Positions 22,867 through 35,202 of a stretch of 64,000 nt of DNA are shown piece by piece. Source of the DNA: Tragulus kanchil. Its lineage: Eukaryota > Chordata > Mammalia > Artiodactyla > Tragulidae. Position 1 is the stretch's first letter. Each line of letters opens with the position of its first letter. A program made the translations under genes and the position numbers. The notes under the pieces are model-generated. The model was not told the DNA's origin, ran no database searches, and saw only the letters and a list, made by a program, of their open reading frames with translations. The DNA is taken from the NCBI GenBank assembly GCA_022376925.1, contig JAIOJX010000025.1:96375608-96439607 (forward strand). The letters are read 5' to 3'.

Positions 22867-23650
22867 AGCTTGGAGGTTTTTGAGCATTACCTTGCTATCA
22901 TGTGAAATGGGTGCAATAGTGCAGTAGTTTGAACATTCTTTGGCATGGCCCTTCTTTTTCTTTGGGATTTGAATGAAAACTGGCCTTTTCCAGTTCTGTG
23001 GTCTTTGCTCAGCTTTCCAAATTTACTGACAATATTGAGTGCAACACTTTAACATTATCTTTTAGGATTTGAAACAGCTCTACTAGAATTCCATCACCTC
23101 CACTAGCTTTGTTTGTAGTAATGCTTCCTAAGGCATACTTCACACTCCAGGATGTCTGGCTCTAGGTGAGTGACCACACCATTATGATTATCTGAGCCAT
23201 TAAGACCTTTTTTGTACAGTTCTTCTGTGTATTCTTCACCTCTTCTTACTCTCTTATGTTAGGTCCTTTCTGTTTCTGCCTTTATTATGCCCATCTTTGC
23301 ATGAAGTGTTCCCTTAGTATCTATTTTTCTTGAAGAGATCTCTAGTCTTTCATATTCTATTGTTTTCCTCTATTTCTTTGCATTGTGCACTTTTCTTATC
23401 TCTCCTGGCTATTCTTTGGAACTCTGCATTCAATTGGGTAATCTTTCCCCTTCTCCTTTGCCTTCTGCTCCTCTTCTTTTCTCTGTTATTTCTAAGACCT
23501 CCTCAGACAACCACTTTGCCTTATTGTAATTTCTTTTTCTTTGGGATAGTTTTGGATACCATCTCCTGTACAATGTTATGAATCTCCATCCATAGTTCTT
23601 TAGGCACTCTATCAGACCTAATTCCTTGAATCTATATTTTAGTTCACACT

Positions 23651-24020
23651 GAAATACCTGAAAACTTTTAGCCTCACAGCCAACGTAGTATCAGTGGTAA
23701 AATGCTGAAAGCCTTCCCACTAAATTCTGAAACAAGACAATGATGTCCACTCTACCACTTCTAGTTAACATACTATTGGAAGTCCTAGCCACAGCAATCA
23801 GAAGAAAAGGAAATAAAATGTCCAAAATCAGAAGGGATGAGGTAAAACTCTCATTACATGCAATGATATGATACTCTATATACAACTTGAAGACTCCACA
23901 CAAAACTATTAGAACTGATAAAGGAATTTAGTAAAGTAGCAGAATACAAGATTAATGTACAGAAACCTACTGCATTTATTTACACTAATAATAAAATATC
24001 AGAAAGGGAAAAACCACTGA
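23651..24020 (+). mobile_element. Old L1 ORF2 fragment, sense (repeated at 24736-25105 and in part at 26072-26190)
   Basis: The sequence follows the RT core of a diverged L1: ctgaaagccttcccactaaa, acaagacaatgatgtcc, gttaacatactattggaagt, then caagattaatgtacagaaac. It is much more diverged than the twin-primed L1 nearby, so it is an older insertion. Gaps break the reading frame. Confidence 0.8.
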
Positions 24021-24099
24021 ATACTAGGGCTAGGCCCTGTGCTAGGAGCAGAGTTGAACAATCTATGCCCTTGCTCTCTTCTTTCCAACTTTTTGAAAT

Positions 24100-24214
24100 C
24101 TAGATTTTCACTTTGATTTTACCCTGCTGTCTTTTCTCTGGGTCCTTTATACAGATTATTCCTGGTTCTAGAAATCTCTTTGTCTTCATCTAGCCACCAA
24201 GTTCAGATCCTTTC
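24100..24214 (+). repeat. L2 remnant (copies at 25185-25545 and 26272-26630)
   Basis: Blocks such as ttcagatcctttccaaagg, the 'gaggtcttctctacatcc' segment and a 'gtaggatacatggaatgg…cagtaaatact' end follow the L2 3' region. In the longer copies the end resembles the L2 terminus. Confidence 0.6.
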
Positions 24215-24984
24215 AAAAGCCTAGTCACACTCAGAGTCTGGCTCTAAGGGGGAGGGGACCACACCATTATGATTATCTGAGCCATTAAGACCTTTTTTGT
24301 ACAGTTCTTCTGTGTATTCTTCACCTCTTCTTACTCTCTTATGTTAGGTCCTTTCTGTTTCTGCCTTTATTATGCCCATCTTTGCATGAAGTGTTCCCTT
24401 AGTATCTATTTTTCTTGAAGAGATCTCTAGTCTTTCATATTCTATTGTTTTCCTCTATTTCTTTGCATTGTGCACTTTTCTTATCTCTCCTGGCTATTCT
24501 TTGGAACTCTGCATTCAATTGGGTAATCTTTCCCCTTCTCCTTTGCCTTCTGCTCCTCTTCTTTTCTCTGTTATTTCTAAGACCTCCTCAGACAACCACT
24601 TTGCCTTATTGTAATTTCTTTTTCTTTGGGATAGTTTTGGATACCATCTCCTGTACAATGTTATGAATCTCCATCCATAGTTCTTTAGGCACTCTATCAG
24701 ACCTAATTCCTTGAATCTATATTTTAGTTCACACTGAAATACCTGAAAACTTTTAGCCTCACAGCCAACGTAGTATCAGTGGTAAAATGCTGAAAGCCTT
24801 CCCACTAAATTCTGAAACAAGACAATGATGTCCACTCTACCACTTCTAGTTAACATACTATTGGAAGTCCTAGCCACAGCAATCAGAAGAAAAGGAAATA
24901 AAATGTCCAAAATCAGAAGGGATGAGGTAAAACTCTCATTACATGCAATGATATGATACTCTATATACAACTTGAAGACTCCAC

Positions 24985-27139
24985 ACAAAACTATTAGAAC
25001 TGATAAAGGAATTTAGTAAAGTAGCAGAATACAAGATTAATGTACAGAAACCTACTGCATTTATTTACACTAATAATAAAATATCAGAAAGGGAAAAACC
25101 ACTGAATACTAGGGCTAGGCCCTGTGCTAGGAGCAGAGTTGAACAATCTATGCCCTTGCTCTCTTCTTTCCAACTTTTTGAAATCTAGATTTTCACTTTG
25201 ATTTTACCCTGCTGTCTTTTCTCTGGGTCCTTTATACAGATTATTCCTGGTTCTAGAAATCTCTTTGTCTTCATCTAGCCACCAAGTTCAGATCCTTTCC
25301 AAAGGGAGGTCTTCTCTACATCCAGGGGTAGGCTGGATTCCCTTTCTAGAGCAGTCATAGCACTTTATATGTCTCTCATGTAATATATGTCATATTTGAA
25401 TTAAATACCTGTTTTCCTTGCTAGCTAACAAGTCCAAATCAAATGTCTGACTTACTGCCTTTTTTTTCCTAGCGACTTGTTTACTGTAGGATACATGGAA
25501 TGGACTCAGTAAATACTAAGTGAACTGGATGGAATTGAATCACTAAAGGCTGATATGTGTGAGACAACAGGGGAAAAAATTTGCAGCAAGTACATCAGTG
25601 ATGAATTAGTTCACTTTCTAGGCCCTTGACCACTCAAATTGCTCCATAGATATCCAAATTGCTACCCTAGTTGATTCCTGGAGTTGACAAAAAAGAAAAA
25701 AAGAGAAATTCAATTTGGGTCTCTAAGGAACTCAGCAGCACTTGCTTGCCGAGAACTCTTGAGCAGCTAGAAAATTCCCCTCATGAGCAGCTGGCCTCAC
25801 TCAGGGCTTGTGACGCAGGCAGTGCTTAGTGATAACATTTCTTGGAATTGATGCCTATCTGCTGTGTGTGTGTGACAGGTGTGTGGTTTTAGGGCCTCGT
25901 CTTATTCACAGAAATACAGCAACCCCCAGGCAGTGCAGCAGAGGCACGGAATCCTGCTTATCCTGCCAGGAGAGGCAGCAGAAGGCTGTGTGGGGCCACA
26001 GCTCCACCAGCCCAGGTTGGGACCTGGAGGTACAGAACCACAGCATGGGGCCCTCGCAAACCTAGCCCACAACAAAACTATTAGAACTGATAAAGGAATT
26101 TAGTAAAGTAGCAGAATACAAGATTAATGTACAGAAACCTACTGCATTTATTTACACTAATAATAAAATATCAGAAAGGGAAAAACCACTGAATACTAGG
26201 GCTAGGCCCTGTGCTAGGAGCAGAGTTGAACAATCTATGCCCTTGCTCTCTTCTTTCCAACTTTTTGAAATCTAGATTTTCACTTTGATTTTACCCTGCT
26301 GTCTTTTCTCTGGGTCCTTTATACAGATTATTCCTGGTTCTAGAAATCTCTTTGTCTTCATCTAGCCACCAAGTTCAGATCCTTTCCAAAGGGAGGTCTT
26401 CTCTACATCCAGGGGTAGGCTGGATTCCCTTTCTAGAGCAGTCATAGCACTTTATATGTCTCTCATGTAATATATGTCATATTTGAATTAAATACCTGTT
26501 TTCCTTGCTAGCTAACAAGTCCAAATCAAATGTCTGACTTACTGCCTTTTTTTTCCTAGCGACTTGTTTACTGTAGGATACATGGAATGGACTCAGTAAA
26601 TACTAAGTGAACTGGATGGAATTGAATCACTAAAGGCTGATATGTGTGAGACAACAGGGAAAAGATTTGCAGCAAGTACATCAGTGATTAATTAGTTCAC
26701 TTTCTAGGCCCTTGACCACTCAAATTGCTCCATAGATATCCAAATTGCTACCCTAGTTGATTCCTGGAGTTGACAAAAAAGAAAAAAAGAGAAATTCAAT
26801 TTGGGTCTCTAAGGAACTCAGCAGCACTTGCTTGCCGAGAACTCTTGAGCAGCTAGAAAATTCCCCTCATGAGCAGCTGGCCTCACTCAGGGCTTGTGAC
26901 GCAGGCAGTGCTTAGTGATAACATTTCTTGGAATTGATGCCTATCTGCTGTGTGTGTGTGACAGGTGTGTGGTTTTAGGGCCTCGTCTTATTCACAGAAA
27001 TACAGCAACCCCCAGGCAGTGCAGCAGAGGCACGGAATCCTGCTTATCCTGCCAGGAGAGGCAGCAGAAGGCTGTGTGGGGCCACAGCTCCACCAGCCCA
27101 GGTTGGGACCTGGAGGTACAGAACCACAGCATGGGGCCC
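24985..27139. repeat. Tandem duplication I (24985-26053 / 26072-27139)
   Basis: The offset is 1087-1086 bp with an 18-bp spacer. Small differences include gggaaaaaatttgc versus gggaaaagatttgc and gatgaatta versus gattaatta. It overlaps both H and J, so its two ends each occur three times. Confidence 0.97.
25680..26053. other. GC-richer unique segment (repeated at 26766-27139 and 27952-28242)
   Basis: This segment is less AT-rich than its surroundings, with cagcagaggcacggaatcct and agctccaccagcccaggttg blocks and a short gt run. Two overlapping open frames on the plus strand (25829-26065, 25879-26103) have no recognisable domain. In the longest copy it continues to a region with an aataaa motif near 27239. 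An unidentified LTR or old exon is possible, but I cannot support either. Confidence 0.35.
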
Positions 27140-29046
27140 TGCCTGCTCAGACACTGTCTTTTGTCCTATTGTTAAAAGGCTACTGCCTGTTCTCTGTATG
27201 GCAAATCACTCAGTTCCTTCTCTTCGTTCGCTGCAAACAATAAAAATATGAAAAACTTTACCTCCTAGAACCAGACATTCAGTTGTATCTATGTGACAAC
27301 TTGAAAGGGGCTCAGAATGAAAAGGACTATTTTGTACTCACCAAATCATCTCCACATCCTCAGTGAATTTTTAAGTCAGCGTGGTGTGTGGCTACCTGGA
27401 ATCACACATGAAAACAGCAGGGTTTTCTTAGAACCAACATCCCATCACCACCTGAAGAGCAGTGGCTTTACTTATACAGCAGGGATGGGCAAACGCCTGG
27501 AGCTAAGAATAGCCTTTACATTTTTAAATGGTTGCCAACAAAGTCAAAAGAGGAATAATATTTCTGGAAAGGAAATATTAGATGGCATTGACATTTCAGT
27601 GTCCGTTAATAAAGTTTGACTGGGACAGAGCCTTGCCTGTTTGTTGAGGGCTTGTTTGGAGCTGCTTTCCTGTCTAAAGAGCAAAGGTGAAGACTGGGAC
27701 AGAGCCCAGGTGTAGGGAAAGAGCAAATTAGCCAAAATTGCTGTTGTCAGGCTCTCTTGCCCCACGGCCTCTCCATCTTGCCTCACGTTTTGTAAATGAT
27801 GTATATGTAACAGCTGAGATTGCTTACAGCACTGCGCATGCACGTCAGGAGGTACTCACTTGGTCACGAAGTACTCACTTGATCAGGAGCTGCGTTGTGC
27901 GTATACCTGTAAAAGCTTCGCCGTGGAAGTCCTGGCTGCTGCATGGCACCGGAGCAGCTAGAAAATTCCTCATGAGCAGCTGGCCTCACTCAGGGCTTGT
28001 GACGCAGGCAGTGCTTAGTGATAACATTTCTTGGAATTGATGCCTATCTGCTGTGTGTGTGTGACAGGTGTGTGGTTTTAGGGCCTCGTCTTATTCACAG
28101 AAATACAGCAACCCCCAGGCAGTGCAGCAGAGGCACGGAATCCTGCTTATCCTGCCAGGAGAGGCAGCAGAAGGCTGTGTGGGGCCACAGCTCCACCAGC
28201 CCAGGTTGGGACCTGGAGGTACAGAACCACAGCATGGGGCCCTGCCTGCTCAGACACTGTCTTTTGTCCTATTGTTAAAAGGCTACTGCCTGTTCTCTGT
28301 ATGGCAAATCACTCAGTTCCTTCTCTTCGTTCGCTGCAAACAATAAAAATATGAAAAACTTTACCTCCTAGAACCAGACATTCAGTTGTATCTATGTGAC
28401 AACTTGAAAGGGGCTCAGAATGAAAAGGACTATTTTGTACTCACCAAATCATCTCCACATCCTCAGTGAATTTTTAAGTCAGCGTGGTGTGTGGCTACCT
28501 GGAATCACACATGAAAACAGCAGGGTTTTCTTAGAACCAACATCCCATCACCACCTGAAGAGCAGTGGCTTTACTTATACAGCAGGGATGGGCAAACGCC
28601 TGGAGCTAAGAATAGCCTTTACATTTTTAAATGGTTGCCAACAAAGTCAAAAGAGGAATAATATTTCTGGAAAGGAAATATTAGATGGCATTGACATTTC
28701 AGTGTCCGTTAATAAAGTTTGACTGGGACAGAGCCTTGCCTGTTTGTTGAGGGCTTGTTTGGAGCTGCTTTCCTGTCTAAAGAGCAAAGGTGAAGACTGG
28801 GACAGAGCCCAGGTGTAGGGAAAGAGCAAATTAGCCAAAATTGCTGTTGTCAGGCTCTCTTGCCCCACGGCCTCTCCATCTTGCCTCACGTTTTGTAAAT
28901 GATGTATATGTAACAGCTGAGATTGCTTACAGCACTGCGCATGCACGTCAGGAGGTACTCACTTGGTCACGAAGTACTCACTTGATCAGGAGCTGCGTTG
29001 TGCCGTATACCTGTAAAAGCTTCGCCGTGGAAGTCCTGGCTGCTGC
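26847..29046. repeat. Tandem duplication J (26847-27942 / 27952-29046)
   Basis: The offset is 1105 bp, falling to 1103 after two bases are missing near the left end of copy 2 (attcccctcatg versus attcctcatg). A base is missing near the right end of copy 1 (gttgtgcgtat versus gttgtgccgtat). A 9-bp spacer separates the copies. Both differences lie close to the join. Confidence 0.97.
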
Positions 29047-29420
29047 TGATTGAGGCTACACTGGAGCCACGTCGAGGTTATGTTATATGAGGTTATTGTC
29101 ATGGCTATGTGTTTGGCTACATGATGGTTATGTTGTGGGTGCTGCTATGGCTGCTGCATCAGCCAGGAGAGAGGCCGTGTTATGGCTGCCGTCCCAACCA
29201 GGAGAGAATAATCATGCCTGCAGTTCCTACAGTTCCTTGAGTCTTCTTCCAGCCTCTTAGCTTCCGCTGTGCCTAGCCTGGGTTCAGTGAACAGTGTGAA
29301 CAGCAAGACAACTGGCGTCACAAACGGGATGAGGATCTGTACACCAGGTATGACTGGAAAAACCTAAAATATTTACTGTCTTGCTGTTAACAGAAAATGA
29401 TTGCTGACCCCTGTATTAAA
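28583..29420. repeat. hAT-type MER element interrupted by another insertion
   Basis: One terminus is at 28583 (cagggatgggcaaacgcctgg), followed by tttacatttttaaatggttg and aataaagtttgactgggaca. The opposite terminus is at about 29365-29420 (cctaaaatatttactgtctt ... gattgctgacccctg). These are the two ends of a common mammalian hAT-Charlie-type element. Between them lie roughly 600 bp that do not belong to it. The left part is duplicated at 27480-27620. Confidence 0.6.
28840..29330 (+). mobile_element. LTR-like segment with a primer-binding-site-like end
   Basis: The segment ends ...agcaagacaactggcgtcacaaacggg. The TGGCGTCAC-type string after 'ca' at 29313-29330 resembles a retroviral primer-binding site following the 3' end of an LTR. 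The left boundary is uncertain (tgttgtcaggctctc near 28844). No internal retroviral gene is present. It is an inferred solo or broken LTR sitting inside the hAT remnant. Confidence 0.4.
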
Positions 29421-29884
29421 GGGATATGGATTTGTTAATTGACCCATCCTGTATTTACCAGAGACTTGCTCAAGGGCTTGCTTTGTGTTTCCAGCAGACT
29501 GAACTGAGTTCCTCCTTTGAGGAAAACTATGTGGCCACAGAGAGCTCTGTTTGCTCTTCATCTGCCCTTCTCCACTCTCCATGTTAGGGTGTATGTGTGT
29601 GATAATAGTAACCCAGAGAACAGAACTGCCCCAGCAGGAACCTCTCTCATGAGTTAGCGGAGAAGGTAGGACTAGTGCCGGGATCCGCTGCCTGCATGTC
29701 TACTGAGGTCTTCCTTTCACAGGGTCCTGGGTACTGAAGAAAACCCAAGGAACTCTTTTTTTCTGTTTTAAAGGGATTCACACCTCTGGGAAGAACTGTT
29801 ACAAAGACTATTGTCTGGATTATCTCAGTGCAGCCTTGATAGGTCTTGCTGCCCTCCACTGGTCTCCTGCATTTTGTTCTTTCC
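29421..29884. other. Unique non-coding DNA
   Basis: Minus-strand frames at 29373-29582 and 29647-29859 are short and domain-free. No repeat was recognised. Confidence 0.45.
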
Positions 29885-30030
29885 TCTGCTACAGTACACC
29901 ATGTATGGAAGTAAGACTGTTGGCTTTTCCATATCTTCTAGACAGTGAGTTCCTGTAGGGTGGGTTTGTTTGTGTCTCTGTATTATGATTATCTGTCAAG
30001 GGCTAGACACATGGTCGATGCATGCAAAAT
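29885..30030 (+). repeat. L2 3' end remnant
   Basis: ctagacagtgagttcctgta, then ggtttgtttgtgtctctgta and gggctagacacatgg follow the order of the L2 3' terminus (segments for 'gagttcct', 'tgtctctgtat' and 'cctggcaca'). Part is repeated at 31130-31200. Confidence 0.6.
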
Positions 30031-32297
30031 GTCCAAGGAATCAAGACAATGCATGTTTCTCCTTTGGGACAACAAGTCTGGGGAAGTCAGACACAGATTA
30101 TGCATGGCCTACATTTCTGGGTATTAATAGTACTTAAAGACCTATAGTGAAAATCATGATTTGTGTATTTAAACAAGCAAGGCTAGATTACAGAGTAAAG
30201 ACTCCAAATGTTTAAAGGTGAAGCACTGACTTCAAGGAACTTGACCTACCTGTGGAAGCCATTTGAAGGAGGGGTCTGCCTCAGACCCCTGGAGTAGGAA
30301 GGAGGGTGACAGTTCCACATTCATTCATTGCTACACTTAGATGTCTTTGGGTAGAACTGTCGGAGAAGAATTAAAATATTATTGCAAGTTCTGACTATAG
30401 CATTGTTAACAGTGGGGTTTGGGGCAGTCAAATCATCCCTTCTGGTTTGTGGAGGAGGAAGGAGGAGGAACAGATAGGCCTTTGGTTGGACATGTCTGAT
30501 TCAATCAGTACTGACAGATACATCACACACTTCATTAGGAATCCTTAGATATCCATGTCCTTTAGCCCGAGGGGTCCTTTGAGAATCTGCTAAGGGCTGT
30601 AGAGTCTAGGGAACTGCACTATTAGCTTGGGTGCAGAATGATGATACTTAATGTTTATTATAGTCTTTGCTGCCAGGTGGGAGAACTTAATCTGAACCAA
30701 TTTAGGGTTATTCCTGGGACTGACTAAGGCTTTAGGATTATGGGGAAGGGTGAAATGTGAGTTAATGTCTTGGGGGTGGGGGTGGGGCATGTGGTCTGGA
30801 TTGTTATCCTAGGTGACATTGTCCTTGATTCCTTCTGGTCTTCTATGGTTTCTCTATCAGGTCACTCAGAATCCGTCCCTCACAAGCAGTCTCTCCTGTA
30901 TGTCCTCTCTGTCTATTCTGATCCTTGTAGGATTTGTTTGCTTCTCCCTGATGCATGGAGCCACTAGAATCTGCATGGATTTGGCTGCAGTCCTCTCCAT
31001 GTCCCTGTTAGTTTTGGGAATCTTGCAACATACACCAAGCTTTTGCAAAATCCCATCGTGTCCGTCTGTCTCAGGTTAATAACCCCTGCCCATGTTTAAG
31101 TCTAAAAAAGGAGATCTGTTTTTTTATAGTAGGGTGGGTTTGTTTGTGTCTCTGTATTATGATTATCTGTCAAGGGCTAGACACATGGTCGATGCATGCA
31201 AAATGTCCAAGGAATCAAGACAATGCATGTTTCTCCTTTGGGACAACAAGTCTGGGGAAGTCAGACACAGATTATGCATGGCCTACATTTCTGGGTATTA
31301 ATAGTACTTAAAGACCTATAGTGAAAATCATGATTTGTGTATTTAAACAAGCAAGGCTAGATTACAGAGTAAAGACTCCAAATGTTTAAAGGTGAAGCAC
31401 TGACTTCAAGGAACTTGACCTACCTGTGGAAGCCATTTGAAGGAGGGGTCTGCCTCAGACCCCTGGAGTAGGAAGGAGGGTGACAGTTCCACATTCATTC
31501 ATTGCTACACTTAGATGTCTTTGGGTAGAACTGTCGGAGAAGAATTAAAATATTATTGCAAGTTCTGACTATAGCATTGTTAACAGTGGGGTTTGGGGCA
31601 GTCAAATCATCCCTTCTGGTTTGTGGAGGAGGAAGGAGGAGGAACAGATAGGCCTTTGGTTGGACATGTCTGATTCAATCAGTACTGACAGATACATCAC
31701 ACACTTCATTAGGAATCCTTAGATATCCATGTCCTTTAGCCCGAGGGGTCCTTTGAGAATCTGCTAAGGGCTGTAGAGTCTAGGGAACTGCACTATTAGC
31801 TTGGGTGCAGAATGATGATACTTAATGTTTATTATAGTCTTTGCTGCCAGGTGGGAGAACTTAATCTGAACCAATTTAGGGTTATTCCCTGGGACTGACT
31901 AAGGCTTTAGGATTATGGGGAAGGGTGAAATGTGAGTTAATGTCTTGGGGGTGGGGGTGGGGCATGTGGTCTGGATTGTTATCCTAGGTGACATTGTCCT
32001 TGATTCCTTCTGGTCTTCTATGGTTTCTCTATCAGGTCACTCAGAATCCGTCCCTCACAAGCAGTCTCTCCTGTATGTCCTCTCTGTCTATTCTGATCCT
32101 TGTAGGATTTGTTTGCTTCTCCCTGATGCATGGAGCCACTAGAATCTGCATGGATTTGGCTGCAGTCCTCTCCATGTCCCTGTTAGTTTTGGGAATCTTG
32201 CAACATACACCAAGCTTTTGCAAAATCCCATCGTGTCCGTCTGTCTCAGGTTAATAACCCCTGCCCATGTTTAAGTCTAAAAAAGGAGATCTGTTAT
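29956..32297. repeat. Tandem duplication K (29956-31118 / 31130-32297)
   Basis: The offset is 1174-1175 bp with an 11-bp spacer. One extra c (ttattcctggg versus ttattccctggg) separates the copies. The DNA is mostly unique, with a g-rich tract near 30771-30785 and 31946-31960. Open frames of 60-88 codons are present in both orientations and show no domain. Confidence 0.97.
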
Positions 32298-34346
32298 TTT
32301 TAGGGTGGATGGAGATGAGAAGGAGAGGGGGAGATGAACCAGCAGGTTCTCCCCTGTTGTCTGAATTCCTTCAAGGGAAAGGAAGAAAGAGAAAGGGTGG
32401 GCACCAGTGTGTAGAACATCCCTGGCAGCAGGCATCTGAACGCAGTCACAGGCCTACTATACTGTGTAATTCTATAGCTCCTTTGGCAGTGCTTACAGGC
32501 ACACTCTCTGAGTGCTATTGATTTCTTGGGGAAAAGAGATCAAAAACAAGTGTTATACTTGGTGTCGTGTGTTTTCTGGGGGAAGTAAATAGATTAGCCA
32601 AATTGGACAGACAAGATCAGGGTAAAGAGAGAGGAGACTCTCTGGAAGTGTCTTCCCTGAAATGGAATCTCTTATTTCCACAGGGAAAATAAAGTGATTG
32701 GGCAGGGCAGGGATTTGTGTTATACTCAGATCGAATGTCACATTTTGTTTCCGTCTCAGCTTCATGTGGTGAGACTCAAACCTCTCTGCTCTCCATTGGA
32801 TTGCTGTTTAATACCGGCAACTCTGCCGTCCTGTATCTTAACCATTCCCATTTGCCAAGCTGCCAGGGCTGATTGTCCCTTTGTTCTGGGTATGGTTCTA
32901 GAACAGAACTGTCCAATAAAACTTTTGGCGATGATATAAACATTTGAACAGTCCTCTGCTGTTAAGTACAGTAGCTACTGGCCTCATTTGGCTTTTGAGC
33001 ACTTGAAATATGGCCTACTATGACTGATTAAAATGTTAGTTAATTTAAATGGAAGTAGCCACATGTAGCTGTTTGCTGTCATCTTGGCAGTGTAGTGTTA
33101 AACTCTTGCAGTACTGCTAGTGTGAATTAGTGGCATCCACACTTACCTCCTGGGATTGGGAGATTGTTCATGAATCGCGTTCCTTCTGGTCTTCTATGGT
33201 TTCTCTATCAGGTCACTCAGAATCCGTCCCTCACAAGCAGTCTCTCCTGTATGTCCTCTCTGTCTATTCTGATCCTTGTAGGATTTGTTTGCTTCTCCCT
33301 GATGCATGGAGCCACTAGAATCTGCATGGATTTGGCTGCAGTCCTCTCCATGTCCCTGTTAGTTTTGGGAATCTTGCAACATACACCAAGCTTTTGCAAA
33401 ATCCCATCGTGTCCGTCTGTCTCAGGTTAATAACCCCTGCCCATGTTTAAGTCTAAAAAAGGAGATCTGTTATTTTTAGGGTGGATGGAGATGAGAAGGA
33501 GAGGGGGAGATGAACCAGCAGGTTCTCCCCTGTTGTCTGAATTCCTTCAAGGGAAAGGAAGAAAGAGAAAGGGTGGGCACCAGTGTGTAGAACATCCCTG
33601 GCAGCAGGCATCTGAACGCAGTCACAGGCCTACTATACTGTGTAATTCTATAGCTCCTTTGGCAGTGCTTACAGGCACACTCTCTCTGAGTGCTATTGAT
33701 TTCTTGGGGAAAAGAGATCAAAAACAAGTGTTATACTTGGTGTCGTGTGTTTTCTGGGGGAAGTAAATAGATTAGCCAAATTGGACAGACAAGATCAGGG
33801 TAAAGAGAGAGGAGACTCTCTGGAAGTGTCTTCCCTGAAATGGAATCTCTTATTTCCACAGGGAAAATAAAGTGATTGGGCAGGGCAGGGATTTGTGTTA
33901 TACTCAGATCGAATGTCACATTTTGTTTCCGTCTCAGCTTCATGTGGTGAGACTCAAACCTCTCTGCTCTCCATTGGATTGCTGTTTAATACCGGCAACT
34001 CTGCCGTCCTGTATCTTAACCATTCCCATTTGCCAAGCTGCCAGGGCTGATTGTCCCTTTGTTCTGGGTATGGTTCTAGAACAGAACTGTCCAATAAAAC
34101 TTTTGGCGATGATATAAACATTTGAACAGTCCTCTGCTGTTAAGTACAGTAGCTACTGGCCTCATTTGGCTTTTGAGCACTTGAAATATGGCCTACTATG
34201 ACTGATTAAAATGTTAGTTAATTTAAATGGAAGTAGCCACATGTAGCTGTTTGCTGTCATCTTGGCAGTGTAGTGTTAAACTCTTGCAGTACTGCTAGTG
34301 TGAATTAGTGGCATCCACACTTACCTCCTGGGATTGGGAGATTGTT
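32004..34346. repeat. Tandem duplication L (32004-33168 / 33180-34346)
   Basis: The offset is 1176 bp, rising to 1178 through a ctctctgag versus ctctctctgag difference. An 11-bp spacer separates the copies. It overlaps K on the left (32004-32297 occurs three times) and M on the right (34078-34346 occurs three times). Confidence 0.97.
32897..33100 (+). repeat. hAT-type DNA transposon remnant (copies at 34075-34278 and 35208-35411)
   Basis: The element starts gaacagaactgtccaataaa and contains agtagctactggcctcattt, gagcacttgaaatatggcc and ggaagtagccacatgtagct. This order is seen in short non-autonomous hAT elements of mammals. I cannot assign the library name with certainty. Confidence 0.55.
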
Positions 34347-34349
34347 GGA

Positions 34350-34455
34350 AATATAGTGCCTTGGGCCTCACCTCAGATCTACTGAGCTAGAATCTACATT
34401 TTAACAATATCTCCAGGCATTTGATTGCACATTAAAGCTTGAGAAGCAGTGCTTA
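34350..34455 (-). repeat. MER5A-like hAT remnant (copy at 35482-35587)
   Basis: cctcagatctactgagctag, aatctacattttaacaatat, ctccaggcatttgattgc and ttgagaagcagtg match the second half of the MER5A consensus. Its first half is missing. Confidence 0.65.
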
Positions 34456-34489
34456 AAATGACTTGAGTCTCAGGAAAAGACGTGGTATT

Positions 34490-34865
34490 GATTGGGGTAA
34501 ATTGGGTTATGTTGCAGTAACAAATAATCCCCTAATCCTAGTGCCTTAAATAAACAAGTTTTACTTCTCACTAATGCTTCATGTTTATTATGGACCAGCG
34601 GGGTCTCAGTTTTACATCATTCTTTCTCTAGGCCCAGGTTCATGGGCCAATACTCTCTGGATCATTTTTCATTGCTGTGATAGAAGGGAAAACAGAGTGC
34701 AGTGCATTCTGTAAACCTACTCACATTTCAATGGGCAAAGCAAATCGTGTGGCCCTATCTAAGTCTAAGCAGGGCAAGGGGCATTCCTGTGAATGATATG
34801 CTCAGAAGAGGGAGAAACAAATATTTGGTGGACAAATTTGATGAACAGCACTGTGACTGCCACAC
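34490..34865 (+). repeat. Ancient interspersed repeat, family not named (copy at 35622-35998)
   Basis: gttatgttgcagtaacaaat followed by aatcctagtgccttaaataa and a 'cttctcactaatgcttcatg' block is a familiar diverged mammalian repeat. I cannot assign its name without a library search. Confidence 0.4.
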
Positions 34866-35090
34866 ACAATGAGCACAATTAGATCTTTTTTTGTTTTAAC
34901 ATCCAGTTTTAAGCATCACCATTTCTAGCCTGGACTTGCAATTTTTAAAAAATTATTCTCTCTGCTGTACTGCCTTTCTTTACATGTCTACCACATTACC
35001 CTCCTAAAGCATAGCTCTAAGTTTGTCATTTCTCCACTCAAAACTCTTCAATGACACTTCATTGTCTACCAAGTTAAGTAAATTCCCTTT

Positions 35091-35202
35091 AGCATGATGT
35101 AGTGGAAAGAATGCTACTAATTTATCTGTGTGACCTTGGATACAGTTGCTTAAATTCTCTGAATCTCAGTTTTCTTATCATGTAACTAGGGGATAAAAAT
35201 AC
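35091..35202 (+). repeat. MIR SINE remnant, truncated by duplication join
   Basis: agcatgatgtagtggaaaga, then ctgtgtgaccttgg and tctgaatctcagttttctta are MIR core sequence. It stops at the join of duplication M; the full element is seen at 36224-36365. Confidence 0.75.

Larger units (their letters stand above)
13729..23650 (-). mobile_element. BovB LINE, antisense, host of the twin-primed L1
   Basis: The plus strand reads antisense BovB from its 3' end (gttgttcagttgctaagcc) through the 3' region at 13729-14064, 14902-15634 and 16030-16764. After the L1 insertion it resumes at 22437 (gaggctgtttagttcctctt) and runs to about 23643, where it stops at an internal position (ccttgaatctatatttta). 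Landmarks are catcacctccactagctttg, gtctggctctaggtgagtg and the 'gaactctgcattcaattggg' block. The element is 5'-truncated and riddled with stops, so it is non-functional. Its copies at 13.7-17 and 23.1-24.7 kb are multiplied by duplications D, E and H; in collapsed form it is one element with one large L1 and one SINE inside. Confidence 0.85.
23154..25299. repeat. Tandem duplication H (23154-24214 / 24237-25299)
   Basis: The offset is 1085 bp with a 22-bp spacer. The second copy starts with a corrupted tctggctctaagggggagg instead of the tctggctctaggtgagtg of copy 1. The duplication carries the BovB 5' part, an old L1 fragment and L2. Confidence 0.96.

Noticed and set aside
24985..28346. A regularly spaced triplicated unit resembling a satellite array.
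   Set aside because: Spacing is irregular (1087 then 1105 bp) and the shared core belongs to two different duplications, I and J. It is not a homogeneous array.
29313..29330. The primer-binding-site-like string as proof of an endogenous retrovirus.
   Set aside because: No gag, pol or env sequence and no second LTR was seen. It is kept only as a low-confidence LTR-like segment.
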